Source of the DNA: an uncultured Spiribacter sp.
GTDB lineage: Bacteria; Pseudomonadota; Gammaproteobacteria; Nitrococcales; Nitrococcaceae
Direction: 5' to 3'
Assembly: GCA_937884605.1 (NCBI GenBank)
Contig: CALGDM010000026.1
Coordinates: 1-57,966 of the forward strand
DNA length: 57,966 nt
Shown here: positions 43,361 through 52,213 of the stretch, one piece after another
How positions within the stretch are numbered: position 1 is the stretch's first letter
How the letters are laid out: every line of letters begins with the position of its first letter
Notes under the pieces: model-generated
Database searches by the model: none
What the model was told of the DNA's origin: nothing
What the model saw: only the letters and a program-made list of their open reading frames with translations
Position numbers and translations under genes: made by a program

Positions 43361-44125
43361 TTGACCAATGCCCGTCGCGGCATTCGGATCGGCGGCTGGG
43401 TGTTCGCCCCCGGCCTCTTGCCCACGCTGGTTTACGGGGTGTTGCTGGTGCTTCTGATCGGCCTCGGCCAGTGGCAGCTTGACCGGGCGGCTGAAAAGCG
43501 CACGGCGCTGGCCGATAAGGCGGCCGCCACCGACGCCCCGGTGATGGCACTCAACGATCGTGCGGCCAGTCTGGCCCGGCATGAGTACCGGCGCGCCACC
43601 GCCGAGGGCCGCTATGACACGGACCACCAATTTCTGCTGGACAACCAGGTCCAGGATGGCCGCATCGGCTACCGCGTTCTGACGCCATTGCGACTGAGCG
43701 GCCGTGACGCCGCCGTGCTGGTGCAGCGCGGGTTCGTGCCCATTGCGGACAGCCGTCGGACGCTGCCCGAGCTGCCGCCGGCGGAGTCGCCGGCACGGGT
43801 CAGCGGCCGCATCGAGTCGGGGCCGTCCGTGGGCATGCGCCTGGGCGATGCGGCGGATGGCCGCGGCGATTGGCCGCGGCGCCTGCAATACATTGATTTC
43901 GAGGCCATGAACGCGATGCTCGATTACCCGCTCAGCGACTATGTGCTGGTCGAAGGATCGCTGACCACGGATGCCGTCGCCCGGCGCAGTGACCGGGATG
44001 CCTGGCGCTTTGGTCCCGAACGCCACCAGGGCTATGCGGTGCAGTGGTTCTCGCTGGCGGCGGCTCTGACCCTGATCTGGCTGGTGGTCAACACGCGCCG
44101 GCAAACACGAGGAGAGAGCACTTGA
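43361..44125 (+). CDS. SURF1-family cytochrome oxidase assembly protein
   Basis: Membrane protein thought to help insert heme a into subunit I. It has an N-terminal helix (LLPTLVYGVLLVLLIGLGQW ending WQLDRAAEK), a periplasmic domain and a C-terminal helix (WFSLAAALTLIWLVVN), the usual SURF1 layout in 254 residues. Motifs include ARHEYRRATAEGRYDTDHQF, VQRGFVPI and RHQGYAVQWFSLA. The TTG at 43361 seems to be the start; the frame is closed 24 bases upstream and no ATG fits. An AAGGA is about 20 bases ahead, so initiation may be weak. The stop overlaps the TTG start of the next gene. Confidence 0.9.
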   Translation: MTNARRGIRIGGWVFAPGLLPTLVYGVLLVLLIGLGQWQLDRAAEKRTALADKAAATDAPVMALNDRAASLARHEYRRATAEGRYDTDHQFLLDNQVQDGRIGYRVLTPLRLSGRDAAVLVQRGFVPIADSRRTLPELPPAESPARVSGRIESGPSVGMRLGDAADGRGDWPRRLQYIDFEAMNAMLDYPLSDYVLVEGSLTTDAVARRSDRDAWRFGPERHQGYAVQWFSLAAALTLIWLVVNTRRQTRGEST

Positions 44126-44715
44126 TCGAACGACTCAAGGGCCGTTGGCAGCCGTTTGCGCTCCTGGCGGTATTCATCCTGCCCACCGCCGCGGCCATGG
44201 TCATGGTCTTCAGCGACTGGCGCCCCGAATCATTCACCAACAATGGTGATCTGGTGCAGCCGGCCGAGCAGATCAATCCCGGGCAGTGGCAGGGCGTGGT
44301 CGAGCCGGCGCCGGTCCTGGCCGGCGACTGGCTGATTGTTGTGCCGCAGCGCGAGGCGTGCGGCGAGGCCTGCCGTGAGCGTGTCGACATGCTCAACCGG
44401 GCCCAGATCGCCCTGGATCGGGACATTGAACGGGTGCGTCTGGTGGTGCTGCAGCCCGAAAGCCTCGAGGCGCCGGTGTTTGAACCGGTCCCGGGCATTC
44501 TCAATCTGTCGGCCGCCGACCCGGTGGTGGATCGACTGGCGGTCCACAACGGTGAACCGATGGCCGCGCATATTGTCGATTATCGCGGTTATCACGTCAT
44601 GCGCTATCCGCAGCCGCTGGATGCGTCCGGCCTGCTGGACGATCTGGAAAACCTCCTCAGTCTGGCCAAAGAGGAGGCCGAGCGCCGCGCCCTTGAGGAG
44701 GCTGTCAACGAATGA
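44122..44715 (+). CDS. membrane-anchored protein with SCO-like CX3C motif
   Basis: A 197-residue protein with one N-terminal helix (FALLAVFILPTAAAMVMVF) and a periplasmic domain. The TTG at 44122, overlapping the surf1 stop in TTGA with AGGAGAG ahead, is the likely start. The domain has REACGEACRERVDMLNRAQI, a CX3C pair in the place where SCO/thioredoxin folds hold their metal or redox cysteines, and a C-terminal IVDYRGYHVMRYPQPLDASG strand segment. Proteins of this position are usually annotated only as hypothetical. Copper handling or thiol transfer for the oxidase is a fair inference. The next gene overlaps it by 4 bases. Confidence 0.8.
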   Translation: MIERLKGRWQPFALLAVFILPTAAAMVMVFSDWRPESFTNNGDLVQPAEQINPGQWQGVVEPAPVLAGDWLIVVPQREACGEACRERVDMLNRAQIALDRDIERVRLVVLQPESLEAPVFEPVPGILNLSAADPVVDRLAVHNGEPMAAHIVDYRGYHVMRYPQPLDASGLLDDLENLLSLAKEEAERRALEEAVNE

Positions 44716-45713
44716 ATCCCAATCCCTGGTTTTATCGTCTGAGCCTGGTAGCGACCGCTACCGCGCTGTGTGTCGTGGTCCTGGGCGCCTGGGTGCGGCT
44801 GACGGACGCCGGGCTGGGCTGCCCGGACTGGCCCGGCTGCTACGGGCAGTGGGATGTCCCCAATACCCCCGAGGCGATCGCGGCGGCCAATGAGGCATTC
44901 CCCGACACGCCGGTGCATGTGGGCAAGGGCTGGCGCGAGATGGTGCATCGCTATCTGGCGACTGGTCTGGGCGCCCTGATTGTGGGGATGGGCGTATTCG
45001 CCTGGCGCCAGCGGCATCGCCCCGGCCAGCCCTGGCGCGTGCCGTTGCTGCTGGTCGCCCTGGTCTGCTTTCAGGGGCTGCTGGGTGCCTGGACGGTGAC
45101 CTGGCAGCTGAAGCCTGCGGTGGTCACGGCCCACCTGCTGGGGGGGCTGGCGACACTCTCGCTGCTCTGGTGGGTGACGCTGCGCAGCAACCGACTGGGG
45201 GCCGGACGGCTCTCGCGGGTGCCGGGACTGGGGGTATTCCTTGCCATCGGCACGTTGGCGGCCGTTGGCCAGATCACTCTGGGCGGCTGGACGAGCACCA
45301 ACTACGCGGCCCTTGCCTGCAACGAGTTTCCCACCTGCAGCCTTGGTGAATACTGGCCGGACAATGCCGACTTTGGCGAGGGCTTTGTGCTGTGGCGGGG
45401 CCTGGGCGTGAATTACGAATTTGGCGTGCTGGATCATCCCGCCCGCATGGCCATTCACCTGGTGCACCGGATCGGCGCCATCGCGGTCACCCTGGTGCTG
45501 GGCGGACTGGCGTTCTGGCTCTGGCGTGCCGGGGGCCTGGGGCGCGTCATGGGCGTGGCGGTCGTCGGGGCGCTGGGTCTGCAGGTGCTGATCGGCATTG
45601 GCAACGTCATCTACAACTTGCCGCTGGCATTGGCGGTCGCGCACAATGCGGGCGCAGCCCTGCTCATGCTGGTGCTGGTCACTGCCATTCACGTCCGGCG
45701 ACCCATTGCGTGA
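44712..45713 (+). CDS. ctaA: heme A synthase
   Basis: Oxidises heme O to heme A for the aa3 oxidase. The 333-residue membrane protein of the COX15/CtaA family has eight helices. Motifs: [20 protein letters not shown] near the first helix, heme ligand histidines in [16 protein letters not shown] and [35 protein letters not shown], and a second half with [15 protein letters not shown] and [16 protein letters not shown]. Two cysteines at ACNEFPTC could form the disulfide seen in this family. It leads directly to cyoE. Confidence 0.94.
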   Translation: MNPNPWFYRLSLVATATALCVVVLGAWVRLTDAGLGCPDWPGCYGQWDVPNTPEAIAAANEAFPDTPVHVGKGWREMVHRYLATGLGALIVGMGVFAWRQRHRPGQPWRVPLLLVALVCFQGLLGAWTVTWQLKPAVVTAHLLGGLATLSLLWWVTLRSNRLGAGRLSRVPGLGVFLAIGTLAAVGQITLGGWTSTNYAALACNEFPTCSLGEYWPDNADFGEGFVLWRGLGVNYEFGVLDHPARMAIHLVHRIGAIAVTLVLGGLAFWLWRAGGLGRVMGVAVVGALGLQVLIGIGNVIYNLPLALAVAHNAGAALLMLVLVTAIHVRRPIA

Positions 45714-45715
45714 TC

Positions 45716-46669
45716 ATGAACCGATATATCGACGCCACTTCCAATCCTGCGACGGGCGCCACGGCGGTCCTGCAGCATGCCGTCCAGCACTGGCGTGACT
45801 ACTACGAGCTGACCAAGCCGGGTGTGGTGGCATTGATGGTGTTTACCGCGCTGGTGGGCGAACTGCTGGCGAGTCCCGGCGCCATTCCCTGGACCGCGCT
45901 CACGCTGGGTAACCTGGGGATTGCCCTGGCCGCCGGTTCCGCGGCGGCCATCAACCATCTGGTCGATCGGCGCGTCGATGCGCGCATGAAGCGGACCGAG
46001 GGCCGTCCTCTGCCCACCGGTGGGCTCCGCACCCGTGACGCCAGCCTGTTTGCCGGGGTGCTGGGGCTGGCCGGTCTGTCGATCCTGTACTTTATGGTCA
46101 ACCCGCTGACTGCCTGGCTGACCTTTGGCTCGCTGATCGGCTATGCGTTCATCTACACCCTGTTCCTCAAACGCGCCACGCCCCAGAATATCGTGATCGG
46201 TGGCGCGGCGGGTGCGGCACCGCCGGTGCTGGGCTGGGTGGCGGTCACTGGCAGCGTTGACGCCCACGCCCTGCTGCTGTTTCTGATCATCTTTACCTGG
46301 ACGCCGCCGCATTTCTGGGCCCTGGCCATTCATCGGCGAGAGGAATATGCCAGCGTCAACATCCCGATGCTGCCGGTCACCCATGGCGATCGGTTCACAC
46401 GCTGGCAGATCCTGTTCTACACCGTGCTGCTGGTGGGGGTGACGTTGATGCCGTTTGCCACCGGCATGAGCGGATGGCTGTATCTGGCCGGGGCGCTGGT
46501 GCTGGGGGCGCGGTATCTGTGGTTTGGCTATGCACTGCTGGCCCGTCCCAACGACCCGTCACTGCCGATGAAGTCGTTCGGCTTTAGTATCGTCTATCTG
46601 ATGGCGCTGTTCGCGGTGCTGTTGCTGGATGCGTATCTGCCGGTGATTCTGGCGCCCCTGATGGGGTAG
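45716..46669 (+). CDS. cyoE: heme O synthase (protoheme IX farnesyltransferase)
   Basis: Adds the farnesyl tail to heme B; the product goes to CtaA. The ATG at 45716 (2 bases after the ctaA stop) gives 317 residues with about nine helices. It has the [20 protein letters not shown] motif for Mg-prenyl-diphosphate, [20 protein letters not shown] and [18 protein letters not shown]. Also called ctaB or cox10. It closes the oxidase and heme A cluster and ends 6 bases from the convergent usp gene. Confidence 0.95.
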   Translation: MNRYIDATSNPATGATAVLQHAVQHWRDYYELTKPGVVALMVFTALVGELLASPGAIPWTALTLGNLGIALAAGSAAAINHLVDRRVDARMKRTEGRPLPTGGLRTRDASLFAGVLGLAGLSILYFMVNPLTAWLTFGSLIGYAFIYTLFLKRATPQNIVIGGAAGAAPPVLGWVAVTGSVDAHALLLFLIIFTWTPPHFWALAIHRREEYASVNIPMLPVTHGDRFTRWQILFYTVLLVGVTLMPFATGMSGWLYLAGALVLGARYLWFGYALLARPNDPSLPMKSFGFSIVYLMALFAVLLLDAYLPVILAPLMG

Positions 46670-46675
46670 ACCCGC

Positions 46676-47521
46676 TCAGAGAATGAGCAGGTCGAGTGGC
46701 GAGTCGTTCAGCAACCGCCTTGTCACGCTGTAGCGGAGTATGGCCTCCGGGCTGGTCCGCCCGCGCGGACTGAGCACCAGCAGATCACCCCCCTCCCGCT
46801 CGGCCAGAGAGATCAGCGCGATGTCCATGGGGCGGGGGTCTGTCTCGACACGCTCACCCACTGCGCCGAGTTTTGAGTCCAGCGCCAGACGGTGCAGGGC
46901 TTGCGCGGCCTGGGTCTTCTCCTGGGCCAGGGCGAGATCCCGGGCGGCATCGGTCATGCGGTTTGCGGTCACCGGGCTTTGATCCGAAGCCCCGATGATA
47001 TGGACAAGATCGGTCGATGCCGCGTCGAAAAGCCGACAGGCGGCCAGCGCATCGAGGCGTCCCCGCGCGCCATCGGTGAGGTCGGTGGCCACGACCAGTC
47101 GATGATAGGCCTCGATGGGTGCGCTCTGGGCGACCAGAATCGGGCACGGGGCATGCGCGATGATCCGCTCGGAGGTTCCGCCCAGAAACAGATCACGGAG
47201 CGCCCGCCGGCGATGACGACCCAGTACGAGCAGGCTCGTGTTGTCAGTCACCGCCGCCCTTATTCCGGCGTCAACGCCCCGGGCATGTTGTACCTCGGCC
47301 ACGCAGCCGACACCGTCGCTGGTCTCGATCGTTCGTGCCAGGCGCTGTAAGATCGAATTGGCCTGTTGGTGGTGGGCATCGATCACCGCGCTCGGCTGGT
47401 CGGCGTCAATGACGTGCACCAGCCTTAGTGGCAGGTCGTGCTGACGGGCGAGCAGGGTGGCGCGTCTCTGGGCACGCTCGGCGCGAGGACTCAGATCCGT
47501 TGCCACCAGCAGTTCGGTCAT
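46676..47521 (-). CDS. tandem universal stress protein (UspA) domain protein
   Basis: Two Usp domains in 281 residues. The ATG at 47521 (GGAGG seven bases ahead) gives the usual opening MTELLVATDLSPRAERAQRR. The first domain ends with the ATP-loop-like pattern VLGRHRRRALRDLFLGGTSE and RIIAHAPCPILVAQS; the second opens YHRLVVATDLTDGARGRLDA and ends in VLSPRGRTSPEAILRYSVTR. Such proteins bind ATP or AMP and help survive stress. It is divergent, over 56 bases, from a Kef-type antiporter, and Usp proteins elsewhere are known to regulate cation transporters; a link here is inference. Confidence 0.9.
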   Translation of the reverse strand: MTELLVATDLSPRAERAQRRATLLARQHDLPLRLVHVIDADQPSAVIDAHHQQANSILQRLARTIETSDGVGCVAEVQHARGVDAGIRAAVTDNTSLLVLGRHRRRALRDLFLGGTSERIIAHAPCPILVAQSAPIEAYHRLVVATDLTDGARGRLDALAACRLFDAASTDLVHIIGASDQSPVTANRMTDAARDLALAQEKTQAAQALHRLALDSKLGAVGERVETDPRPMDIALISLAEREGGDLLVLSPRGRTSPEAILRYSVTRRLLNDSPLDLLIL

Positions 47522-47577
47522 GGCCGCCTCCGGGTGTGGCCCATCGGGATCGACAGACTCATCGGGAGCCTTCATCC

Positions 47578-49281
47578 ATGGAATTCATGCTCCACTCGGC
47601 GTTCGCCGAAGTCGCCACCCTGCTGATGCTGGCGGCGGTGATCGGCTTTGCGGGCCTGCTGCTGCGCCAGCCGTTGATTGTCAGCTTTATCGCAGTAGGG
47701 ATTGTTGCCGGGCCCTCGGTGCTGGATATCGTCCATGCCGAGGCCCAGATTGAACTGCTCTCCGAGCTGGGAATTGCTGTCCTGCTGTTTCTGGTGGGCA
47801 TCAAGCTCGATATCAAGCTGATCCGCTCGCTGGGGTCGGTGGCAGTGATGACCGGTCTGGGCCAGGTCGCGTTTACCGCCGGCCTGGGGTTTGTCATCGG
47901 GATGGCCCTGGGCATGGACGCGGTCACCTCACTGTACGTCGCCGTTGCACTTACGTTCTCCAGCACGATCATCATTGTCAAGCTGCTCTCCGATAAGCGC
48001 GAGATCGACTCGCTGCATGGCCAGATCGCGCTCGGCTTCCTGATTGTCCAGGATCTGGTGGTGGTGCTGGCCATGATTGTTCTCTCGACGCTGGGAATCG
48101 GCAGCGAGGGCGGGGGTGGCGCCGGCGACATCGCGCTGGTGCTGATGGCCGGCGTGGTCCTGGTCGCACTGGTGATTGCGTTTGTTCGCTACGTCGCCGA
48201 CCCCCTCAGCGCGCGGCTTGCCCATGCCCCCGAGCTGCTCGTGATCTTTGCCATCGCCCAGGCGACCGTGTTTGCCACCGTCGCCGACGTCATCGGGCTG
48301 GGCAAGGAGTTGGGCGGGTTGCTGGCCGGTGTGTCGCTCGCCTCAACGCCCTATCGAGAGACAATTTCAGCGCGGCTCGCGCCGCTGCGTGATTTCCTCT
48401 TGCTGTTTTTCTTCATCTCGCTGGGTGCGACCCTCGACATGAATCTGCTCGGGCAGCGGCTCGGCGATGCATTGATCTTTTCGGCCTTTGTGCTGATCGG
48501 CAATCCATTGATCGTGCTCGTGATTATGGGGGTCCTCGGCTACCGGCGGCGGACCGGTTTTCTGGCGGGGCTGACGGTCGCGCAGATTTCGGAATTTTCG
48601 CTGATCTTTATCAGCATGGGGCTGGCGCTGGGGCATGTGAACGAGGAAGCGCTGGGGCTGGTGACCCTCGTGGGTCTGATCACCATTGGGCTATCGGTTT
48701 ACATGATCACGTATTCCCAGCGGTTATATGACGGGCTGGGGCCGTACCTCGGCGTATTCGAGCGGGCCAACCCGGTGCGGGAGCCTCATTCCGCCGCGTT
48801 CCGGGGCGGCGGGGACGCCGAGGTGATCATCTTTGGAATGGGGCGCTTTGGGGCGGCCATCGCCCTGCGCCTGCAAAAGCAGGGGCTTGCCGTCATTGGC
48901 GTCGATTCCAACCCGCGGGCGGTCCAGCGCGCCCACCGCCTCGGTTTGCAGGCCGAGTACGGGGATGCCACCGATGCGGAGTTCATCGCTTCGTTGCCCA
49001 TCGAGCATGCCCAATGGGTGATCAGCACCCTGCCACGCTACCCGACGGGTCTGAGCCATGAGGACAGTCGTCACACGCTGGCCCAGCTTGTGCGTGGCCA
49101 CCCATTCACTGGTCGCATTGCCATCGCCTCGCACAATGAGCGGGATACCGAAGAGCTGCGCGAACGGGATGCCGACCTGGTGCTCGAGCCGTTTCAGGAT
49201 GCGGCGGATCGCGCGGTGGAACTGATCCAGGGCGCCGCCCCGACCGGGCGAACGCCGATCCCGCCGATCGTCGACGACTGA
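47578..49281 (+). CDS. Kef-type cation:proton antiporter with C-terminal TrkA-N domain
   Basis: CPA2-family transporter of 567 residues. The membrane part (about 1-390) includes ELGIAVLLFLVGIKLDIKLI, FLIVQDLVVVLAMIVLSTLG (with the conserved QD site), and GLTVAQISEFSLIFISMG. The cytoplasmic part (about 415-530) is a TrkA-N/RCK domain: EVIIFGMGRFGAAIALRLQ, VIGVDSNPRAVQRAHR and YGDATDAEFIASLPIEHAQW. K+/H+ exchange controlled by nucleotides is expected; glutathione control as in KefB/C is not evident. It is the larger of two CPA2 proteins in the window and is divergent from the usp gene. Confidence 0.9.
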   Translation: MEFMLHSAFAEVATLLMLAAVIGFAGLLLRQPLIVSFIAVGIVAGPSVLDIVHAEAQIELLSELGIAVLLFLVGIKLDIKLIRSLGSVAVMTGLGQVAFTAGLGFVIGMALGMDAVTSLYVAVALTFSSTIIIVKLLSDKREIDSLHGQIALGFLIVQDLVVVLAMIVLSTLGIGSEGGGGAGDIALVLMAGVVLVALVIAFVRYVADPLSARLAHAPELLVIFAIAQATVFATVADVIGLGKELGGLLAGVSLASTPYRETISARLAPLRDFLLLFFFISLGATLDMNLLGQRLGDALIFSAFVLIGNPLIVLVIMGVLGYRRRTGFLAGLTVAQISEFSLIFISMGLALGHVNEEALGLVTLVGLITIGLSVYMITYSQRLYDGLGPYLGVFERANPVREPHSAAFRGGGDAEVIIFGMGRFGAAIALRLQKQGLAVIGVDSNPRAVQRAHRLGLQAEYGDATDAEFIASLPIEHAQWVISTLPRYPTGLSHEDSRHTLAQLVRGHPFTGRIAIASHNERDTEELRERDADLVLEPFQDAADRAVELIQGAAPTGRTPIPPIVDD

Positions 49282-49303
49282 GCGGGGTCTTACGCTGCCC
49301 CGA

Positions 49304-50311
49304 TCAGCCCTCGCCGGCGGCCTTGTCCAGGCCGACGTTGTTTTTCTCGAGAACGCGATCGGCGCGATAGCTCGAGCGCACCAGCGGCCCCGAGACCACT
49401 TCGAGGAAGCCCTTGCCCAGACCGATCTCGCGGTAGCGCTCGAACTGCTCGGGGGTCACGTAGCGATCCACCGGCAGGTGGTTGACCGTGGGGCGCAGGT
49501 ACTGGCCGAAGGTGACGATGTCGACGCCGATGGCGCGCAGGTCATCCATGGTCTCGATAATCTCTTCATCGGTCTCGCCCAGCCCCAGCATCAGGCTGGT
49601 CTTGGTCAGAACGCCGGGGCGGCGCTTTTTGGCATAGGCGAGCACATCCAGCGTCTGCTGATAGCCGGCCCGCGGGTCGCGCACCGGATGGGTCAGGCGC
49701 TTGACCGTCTCGACGTTCTGGGCGAACACCTCGAGCCCGGTATCGACCACGGTGTCGATGGCCTCGTGACGCCCGTTGAAGTCAGGGGTCAGCGCCTCGA
49801 CCGCCGTGTTGGGGTTGCGGCGCTTGATCTCGCGAATGCAGTCGGCGTAGTGCTGGGCCCCGCCGTCGGGCAGGTCATCGCGATCCACCGAGGTCAGCAC
49901 CACGTACTTCAGGCCCATCAGCTCGACGGTGGTGGCGGCCCCATTGGGCTCGTTGTCGTCGAGCCAGCCCCTGGGGTTACCGGTATCCACCGCGCAGAAT
50001 TTGCAGGCGCGCGTGCAGACGTCACCCATGAGCATGATGGTCGCCGTCCCGGCGCTCCAGCACTCGCCCATATTGGGGCACATGGACTCTTCGCAGACGG
50101 TGGCCAGCTTGTGCTCGCGCACTGTGTTGCGGACCTTCTGGTAGGTCTCGCCGGTGGGGACCTTGACGCGCAGCCAGTCCGGCTTGTCGCCGCGACCCAC
50201 CGGAGCCGTGTCGCGCTGTGCCTTGACGCCATTCTTGATGGCGCGGATACCGTTGTCCTTGTCGACCTTCTGGCCGCTGACCACAACGGGGATGCCTTTG
50301 AGTTCGGGCAT
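49304..50311 (-). CDS. lipA: lipoyl synthase
   Basis: Radical SAM enzyme that inserts two sulfurs into octanoyl-carrier domains. The 335 residues carry both iron-sulfur sites: the auxiliary cluster [18 protein letters not shown] and the SAM cluster [13 protein letters not shown], plus the C-terminal RSSYRAD motif with the serine ligand of the auxiliary cluster. lipB is not next to it. A small frame (50331-50516) lies 19 bases upstream on the same strand and probably shares its promoter. Confidence 0.96.
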   Translation of the reverse strand: MPELKGIPVVVSGQKVDKDNGIRAIKNGVKAQRDTAPVGRGDKPDWLRVKVPTGETYQKVRNTVREHKLATVCEESMCPNMGECWSAGTATIMLMGDVCTRACKFCAVDTGNPRGWLDDNEPNGAATTVELMGLKYVVLTSVDRDDLPDGGAQHYADCIREIKRRNPNTAVEALTPDFNGRHEAIDTVVDTGLEVFAQNVETVKRLTHPVRDPRAGYQQTLDVLAYAKKRRPGVLTKTSLMLGLGETDEEIIETMDDLRAIGVDIVTFGQYLRPTVNHLPVDRYVTPEQFERYREIGLGKGFLEVVSGPLVRSSYRADRVLEKNNVGLDKAAGEG

Positions 50312-50330
50312 GTCCGACTCCTTGCCTCGT

Positions 50331-50516
50331 TCAGTCCTTGCCGTAGGGGTTGTTCATCACCGAAAACCAGTTGGCATGCGCCTTGTCGGCGTCCTCCCGG
50401 TAGGCTTCAACCTCCTCGCGGCTCATTTCCTCGCGCAGACGGCCATCACTGACCGGCCGCGGATCGTGTCCCTCGGTATTGTCCTTGTCCTGCTTGTCTG
50501 GCCGCTCATCACTCAT
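50331..50516 (-). CDS. small hydrophilic protein upstream of lipA, unknown
   Basis: A 61-residue, very hydrophilic and acidic frame with no cysteine, signal peptide or membrane helix. It is probably disordered in the first half ([19 protein letters not shown]) and helical in the second ([20 protein letters not shown]), ending in a short [14 protein letters not shown] motif. GGAG lies 10 bases or so before the ATG. Its placement and coding bias suggest a real gene, but I know no family. It is divergent from tusA. Confidence 0.55.
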   Translation of the reverse strand: MSDERPDKQDKDNTEGHDPRPVSDGRLREEMSREEVEAYREDADKAHANWFSVMNNPYGKD

Positions 50517-50534
50517 GACGGCACCCTCCGAATC

Positions 50535-50564
50535 CTGACTGTGTCATGTAAAATCCAGTATACG
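50535..50564 (+). promoter_or_regulatory. possible promoter for tusA
   Basis: CTGACT and TATACG are 18 bases apart and end 20 bases before the tusA ATG at 50585. Each matches the sigma70 consensus at four of six positions. Tentative; the divergent promoter for the lipA side must overlap it. Confidence 0.3.
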
Positions 50565-50584
50565 TTTGAAACCGGACCGTCTCC

Positions 50585-50833
50585 ATGGCCGCTGCTTCAC
50601 ACCCTCATGCCCATCGTGAACTGGATCTGCGCGGGTTGAACTGCCCGCTGCCGATCCTGCGCACCAAACAGGCGCTGCGGGAGATGGCGGTGGGCGAATG
50701 CATCGCCGTCCAGGCCACCGATCCCCACGCCGTTATTGATTTTCGTGCCTTGTGTGACACCACTGGGCATCAGCTGTTGCACGAAACCCAGTCCGGCGAT
50801 GAGCTCACATTCTGGCTTGAGAAGGGCCCCTGA
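50585..50833 (+). CDS. tusA: sulfurtransferase TusA-family protein
   Basis: Small sulfur carrier that passes persulfide sulfur, for example to tRNA thiolation enzymes. The 82 residues include the diagnostic ELDLRGLNCPLPILRTKQAL, with the active cysteine in CPLP, then VQATDPHAVIDFRALCDTTG and a final strand. It is close to lipA, another sulfur-using pathway, but divergent from it. Its last 29 bases overlap the end of sohB on the other strand. Confidence 0.92.
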   Translation: MAAASHPHAHRELDLRGLNCPLPILRTKQALREMAVGECIAVQATDPHAVIDFRALCDTTGHQLLHETQSGDELTFWLEKGP

Positions 50834-51809
50834 GGCGCGCCAGCAGGGACTCGGCCACCACCGACAGCCGGCGGCTGAACGAGGGCGCCTGATGCCAGGA
50901 CAGGCTGATCAGCTCCATGCGCTCGCGCCGCTCGAGCAGTAGATCGTCACTGGTGCCCAGATCATCGACCAGTCCCAGCTCGAGGGCGCGCTCGCCCATC
51001 CAGTGCTCGCCGGTGGCGACCCGCTCGACGTCCATGCGCGGCCGATAGCGCGCGATATGGTCACGGAACAGGTCATGCACCGCCTGCAGTGACTCGCGGA
51101 AATGCTCGCGGCCTTCGTCGGTGTTTTCGCCAAAAACGGTCAGGTCGCGCTTGTGCGCGCCGGCGGTATGCAGTTCGAACTCGATGTCGTGGCGCTTGAG
51201 CAGGCCGTGGAAGTTGGGCAGCTGCCCGACCACGCCGATCGAGCCGATGACCGAGAACGGGGCGGCGACGATGCGGTCGGCCACGCAGGCCATCAGATAG
51301 CCGCCGCTGGCCGCGACCCGGTCCACCGCGATGGTCAGGCGGATGTTGGCCTCGCGCAGCCGTGCCAGCTGGCTGGCGGCAAGGCCGTAGCCGGGCACCA
51401 TGCCGCCGGGGCTTTCCAGGCGCAGCAGCACCTCGTCATCACGCTTGGCACTGGCGATGATGGCGCTGACCTCTTCGCGCAGCGAGTCCACGGCGGTGGC
51501 ACGGATATCGCCCTCAAAGTCGAGGACGAACAGCCTCGGCAACCGGCCCTCGCCGCCCTGTCCGCGGCGCTTTTGCCGGCGCTCGCGAAGGCGCTGGACC
51601 AGCTTGGGGCGACGCTCGTCGAGACCGCGCTGGATGCGCCGGCTCATGGCCTGGTAGCGGCGGTTGAGGGGCTCGACCTCAAGCTGCTCGCGTTGCCGAC
51701 CGCGACGCCGGCTGGTCATGCCGCCGATCATGCCCAGCACCACCGCGAAAGCCACCACAAGGGTAAGCACCTGGGCCAGGAAAAGGGCATAATCCTGTAC
51801 AAATTCCAT
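50805..51809 (-). CDS. sohB: SohB-family inner-membrane serine protease
   Basis: S49 (signal peptide peptidase A-like) protease anchored by one N-terminal helix (LFLAQVLTLVVAFAVVLGMI), active domain in the periplasm. The 334 residues contain a basic linker rich in arginine (RRGRQREQLEVEPLNRRYQA), the nucleophile in DRVAASGGYLMACVADRI, a downstream GSIGVVGQLP, and the probable general-base lysine in GAHKRDLTVFGENTDEGREH. ATGEHWMGERALELGLVDDL is the usual C-terminal signature. AAAGGA lies 8 bases before the ATG. Confidence 0.93.
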   Translation of the reverse strand: MEFVQDYALFLAQVLTLVVAFAVVLGMIGGMTSRRRGRQREQLEVEPLNRRYQAMSRRIQRGLDERRPKLVQRLRERRQKRRGQGGEGRLPRLFVLDFEGDIRATAVDSLREEVSAIIASAKRDDEVLLRLESPGGMVPGYGLAASQLARLREANIRLTIAVDRVAASGGYLMACVADRIVAAPFSVIGSIGVVGQLPNFHGLLKRHDIEFELHTAGAHKRDLTVFGENTDEGREHFRESLQAVHDLFRDHIARYRPRMDVERVATGEHWMGERALELGLVDDLGTSDDLLLERRERMELISLSWHQAPSFSRRLSVVAESLLARLRGPSQARM

Positions 51810-51901
51810 CGCATTATCCTTTCATGGATGCTGATCGTGACTACCTCGCAAGTCTACGCGAGCCAACCGATGAAAGAAGCCACCCGACGCAGGGGAGGGG
51901 C

Positions 51902-52213
51902 ATGAACACCCTGGACGACGCACTCTATCGGCATCGCGGGGTCGATGTGGCAACGCTGCGCCAGCTCGATCGATGGGCGGATACACCCAAGGGGACGGCC
52001 TTTCGGGCCTTCAAGCGCTGTCGGCCGGCGCTGGTGGAGGACCGCGATTTTTTTGTCGAGTCCATCCATGCCCCGTCCGATCCCACCGCCGCCGCGCTGA
52101 TCGAGCGCCTGCGCGCCGACGGTGCGCTCTACGCGAGCAGCCACGTGGCCATTCTGCTGTCCCGGGCGGCCTGCGCGCGGTTGCCGGTTCTGGCGGGGTC
52201 TGGCAACCAATGA
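51902..52213 (+). CDS. conserved small protein of unknown function upstream of CtaG
   Basis: A 103-residue cytoplasmic protein starting at the ATG at 51902, which has a strong AGGGGAGG 3-10 bases ahead; an ATG at 51824 is in frame but has no such site. Segments include MNTLDDALYRHRGVDVATLR, DRWADTPKGTAFRAFKRCRP and LYASSHVAILLSRAACARLP. I recognise no domain. It ends in ATGA overlapping the CtaG start, so it is co-translated with the oxidase assembly genes CtaG and SCO and may share their job. Two cysteines are present but no metal motif. Confidence 0.65.
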   Translation: MNTLDDALYRHRGVDVATLRQLDRWADTPKGTAFRAFKRCRPALVEDRDFFVESIHAPSDPTAAALIERLRADGALYASSHVAILLSRAACARLPVLAGSGNQ

